A stretch of 64,000 nucleotides of DNA from Rhodoferax sp. (lineage in GTDB: Bacteria > Pseudomonadota > Gammaproteobacteria > Burkholderiales > Burkholderiaceae_C), in the NCBI GenBank assembly GCA_030682475.1, contig JAUXOA010000091.1, positions 52,057 through 116,056 on the forward strand, in the 5' to 3' direction. Every line of letters begins with the position of its first letter. Positions within the stretch are counted from its first letter, which is position 1. Positions 62,505-64,000 of this stretch are shown here, piece after piece. The position numbers and the translations under genes were made by a program. The notes below the pieces were generated by a model. It was not told where the DNA came from, did not search any database, and saw nothing but the letters and a program-made list of their open reading frames with translations.

Positions 62505-62607
62505 ATCGCGTGACAAAGCGTTGACAATGTGGCGCCCGCAAGATTCATTTCGTCCCTGATGGCCTCGGTGCGTGCACAGGGTCGCAGCGCCATGGCATGA
62601 GTCCGGC

Positions 62608-63531
62608 ATGCGCCTCTTGCAACAGATCTGGGACCTGATCAGGAAATCCGTGGCCGCGTGGGTCGACGATTACGCCCCCAGCATGGGCGCAGCGCTGGCC
62701 TACTACACGCTGTTCTCGATTGCCCCGCTGCTCGTCATTGTGATCGCGGTGGCAGGTCTTGTTTTTGGCCAGGAGGCAGCACGCGGAGAAATCGTCGCGC
62801 AGATTCAAGGTCTGATTGGGTGGGAAGGCGCAGTTGCGGTCCAGGGCCTGCTGAAAAGTGTCAATGAGCCAGCTCAGAGCATTCTGGCGACGTTGCTCAG
62901 CATCATTACGCTGCTGATTGGGGCAACGACGGTCTTCGCAGAATTGCAGAGCGATCTCGACCGTATCTGGCGCGTTCCGGCCCCGCTGAAGGAGAACGGT
63001 TTGTGGGCCTTGCTGCGCACGCGTCTGCTTTCATTCGGTCTGGTGCTGGGGCTGGTGTTTCTGTTGCTGGTCACCCTGGTCGTCAGTGCCGTGATTGCCG
63101 CGTTCGGCAAGTGGAGCCATGGTTTTTATGAAAACTGGGAAACATTTTTTCAGTTGGTCAATTTCGCCATCTCTTTCGCGATCACGACCTCGCTCTTTGC
63201 GATGATTTACAAGCTCATGCCGCGAGCCAGAATCGCCTGGCGTGATGTGTGGGTTGGTGCGGCAGTGACCGGCCTCCTGTTCGAACTTGGAAAGTTCCTC
63301 ATCGGCCTGTATCTGGGAAAAACCAGCGTGGCTTCCGGCTTCGGCGCCGCCGGTTCAATCGTCGTTCTTCTGGTGTGGGTCTATTTCTCGGCCCAAATTT
63401 TTCTGCTTGGTGCCGAGTTCACTTGGGTGTACGCGCACGAGTTTGGTTCCAAAGCAGCGCCAACGGAACAAAAATCGGTTATGGTCGTGCCCAGTCGGTC
63501 GGGCGAAGCGGCTGGCGCGCCCATGGCGTGA
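62608..63531 (+). CDS. YihY/BrkB-family membrane protein
   Basis: A 307-residue inner-membrane protein with six or so membrane helices. Family motifs DDYAPSMGAALAYYTLFSIAPLL and FGAAGSIVVLLVWVYFSAQIFLLGAEFTWVYA are complete. Function is not settled; once annotated as RNase BN. ATG 62608 (MRLLQQIWDLI) is preferred; a GTG at 62572 would add 12 polar residues. Confidence 0.9.
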   Translation: MRLLQQIWDLIRKSVAAWVDDYAPSMGAALAYYTLFSIAPLLVIVIAVAGLVFGQEAARGEIVAQIQGLIGWEGAVAVQGLLKSVNEPAQSILATLLSIITLLIGATTVFAELQSDLDRIWRVPAPLKENGLWALLRTRLLSFGLVLGLVFLLLVTLVVSAVIAAFGKWSHGFYENWETFFQLVNFAISFAITTSLFAMIYKLMPRARIAWRDVWVGAAVTGLLFELGKFLIGLYLGKTSVASGFGAAGSIVVLLVWVYFSAQIFLLGAEFTWVYAHEFGSKAAPTEQKSVMVVPSRSGEAAGAPMA

Positions 63532-63682
63532 CGTGACGCCGGTCCAGCGCCCTGAAGAAAATCATCGGTCGAATGTACGCAAGCGCGCGGAATGGATCGC
63601 ATTGAGGGTGGATAATTTCCCTAATCTGACGAAGGACCTGAGCCTGCCGGGAAGATTCAATCGCACCGACACCCACACCACT

Positions 63683-64000
63683 ATGACAGCTTCTTGTTTG
63701 CTCAAATGGACCGCCGGGCTGCTTCTGGCGCCGGTTCTGCTGGCCGCCCTGTTCATCGCGATATTCGGCTGGAACTGGATGCGCGGGCCGATTGAGCGCA
63801 TGACACTGGATAAAACGGGGCGCGAACTGGTCATCAACGGTGATCTCCAGGTCAAATTGGGCTGGCCGAGTCCGCACCTTGTCGCGGGTGTAGTGACGTT
63901 CGCGAATCCGGCCTGGGCCAAGGAAAAACAGATGCTCGCCGCCGCCGCAGCGGATATCTCAATCGATTTATCGCAGCTGCTGCGGCGACAGATCGTTCTT
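63683..64000 (+). CDS. AsmA-family protein, 5' part
   Basis: The first 106 codons of a gene that runs off the window. The N-terminal membrane helix (WTAGLLLAPVLLAALFIAIFGW) is followed by a periplasmic start with DKTGRELVINGDLQVKLGWPSP and VTFANPAWAKEKQM, the opening pattern of AsmA-family proteins, which help lipid transport to the outer membrane. ATG 63683 is the first start after YihY. A weak copy of the palindrome (GTACG-CAAG-CGCGC) lies at 63575-63588. Confidence 0.8.
   Translation, partial: MTASCLLKWTAGLLLAPVLLAALFIAIFGWNWMRGPIERMTLDKTGRELVINGDLQVKLGWPSPHLVAGVVTFANPAWAKEKQMLAAAAADISIDLSQLLRRQIVL

Overview
The window reads as the chromosome of a betaproteobacterium of the Burkholderiales, most likely Comamonadaceae close to Rhodoferax or Polaromonas. 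The grounds are protein resemblance as I recognise it, the gene order yebC-purD-hemF-nadD-rsfS-rlmH-maf-rng, an EarP/EF-P(Arg32) pair, and the GC-rich palindromic intergenic elements. This is recognition by eye; no database was searched. Coding is dense and mostly in short-spaced or overlapping operons.

Layout. 24-674 is upp. 801-15327 is one long minus-strand operon for an MSHA-like type IV pilus or secretion machine: an ExeA/MshM ATPase, MshL secretin, MshN-like TPR protein, MshE ATPase, MshG platform protein, and MshI/J/K-like inner-membrane proteins. It continues with three prepilins, and a histidine kinase plus response regulator lie among the pilin genes. 15577-22679 is a plus-strand housekeeping block (yebC, purD, hemF, nadD, rsfS with a long basic tail, rlmH, a palindromic repeat, maf, rng). 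22701-28596 holds surface polysaccharide/LPS genes (deacetylase, GT4, msbA, an O-antigen ligase-like gene, GT2). 28565-32038 carries tolB-pal-cpoB-tcdA, followed by tRNA-Lys. 32286-34929 is the minus-strand earP-efp-LOG group, and uvrC, pgsA, a DMT transporter, a ttuC/dmlA-like dehydrogenase, HU, tRNA-Val, ppiD and tRNA-His follow.

42280-45568 is a scarred accessory zone beside tRNA-His: a HigBA-type toxin-antitoxin pair, a truncated phage-type integrase, a truncated EAL domain, an intact Crp/Fnr-family regulator and a second Crp/Fnr gene killed by a frameshift and an amber codon. 45569-64000 is an envelope/stress island: an Ig-domain plus DUF3494 (ice-binding-like) lipoprotein, an OmpA-family porin, an 80-residue membrane microprotein, a giant cyclic beta-1,2-glucan synthase, a ferritin-like protein, a BON lipoprotein, CsbD, a trypsin-fold protein lacking its catalytic His, a WXXGXW protein, two long palindromic elements, a tandem-repeat glycine-zipper protein, YihY and the start of an AsmA-family gene.

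Two observations tie the last region together. A palindrome of form GTGCG-N4-CGYAC recurs in front of several island genes (45412, 57986, 60604, weaker copies elsewhere), next to one live and one dead Crp/Fnr gene. The cargo is nearly all envelope, cold or osmotic stress related. My leading candidate for an undescribed system is this putative regulon with its glucan synthase/microprotein unit; second is the pilus locus with its built-in two-component system.
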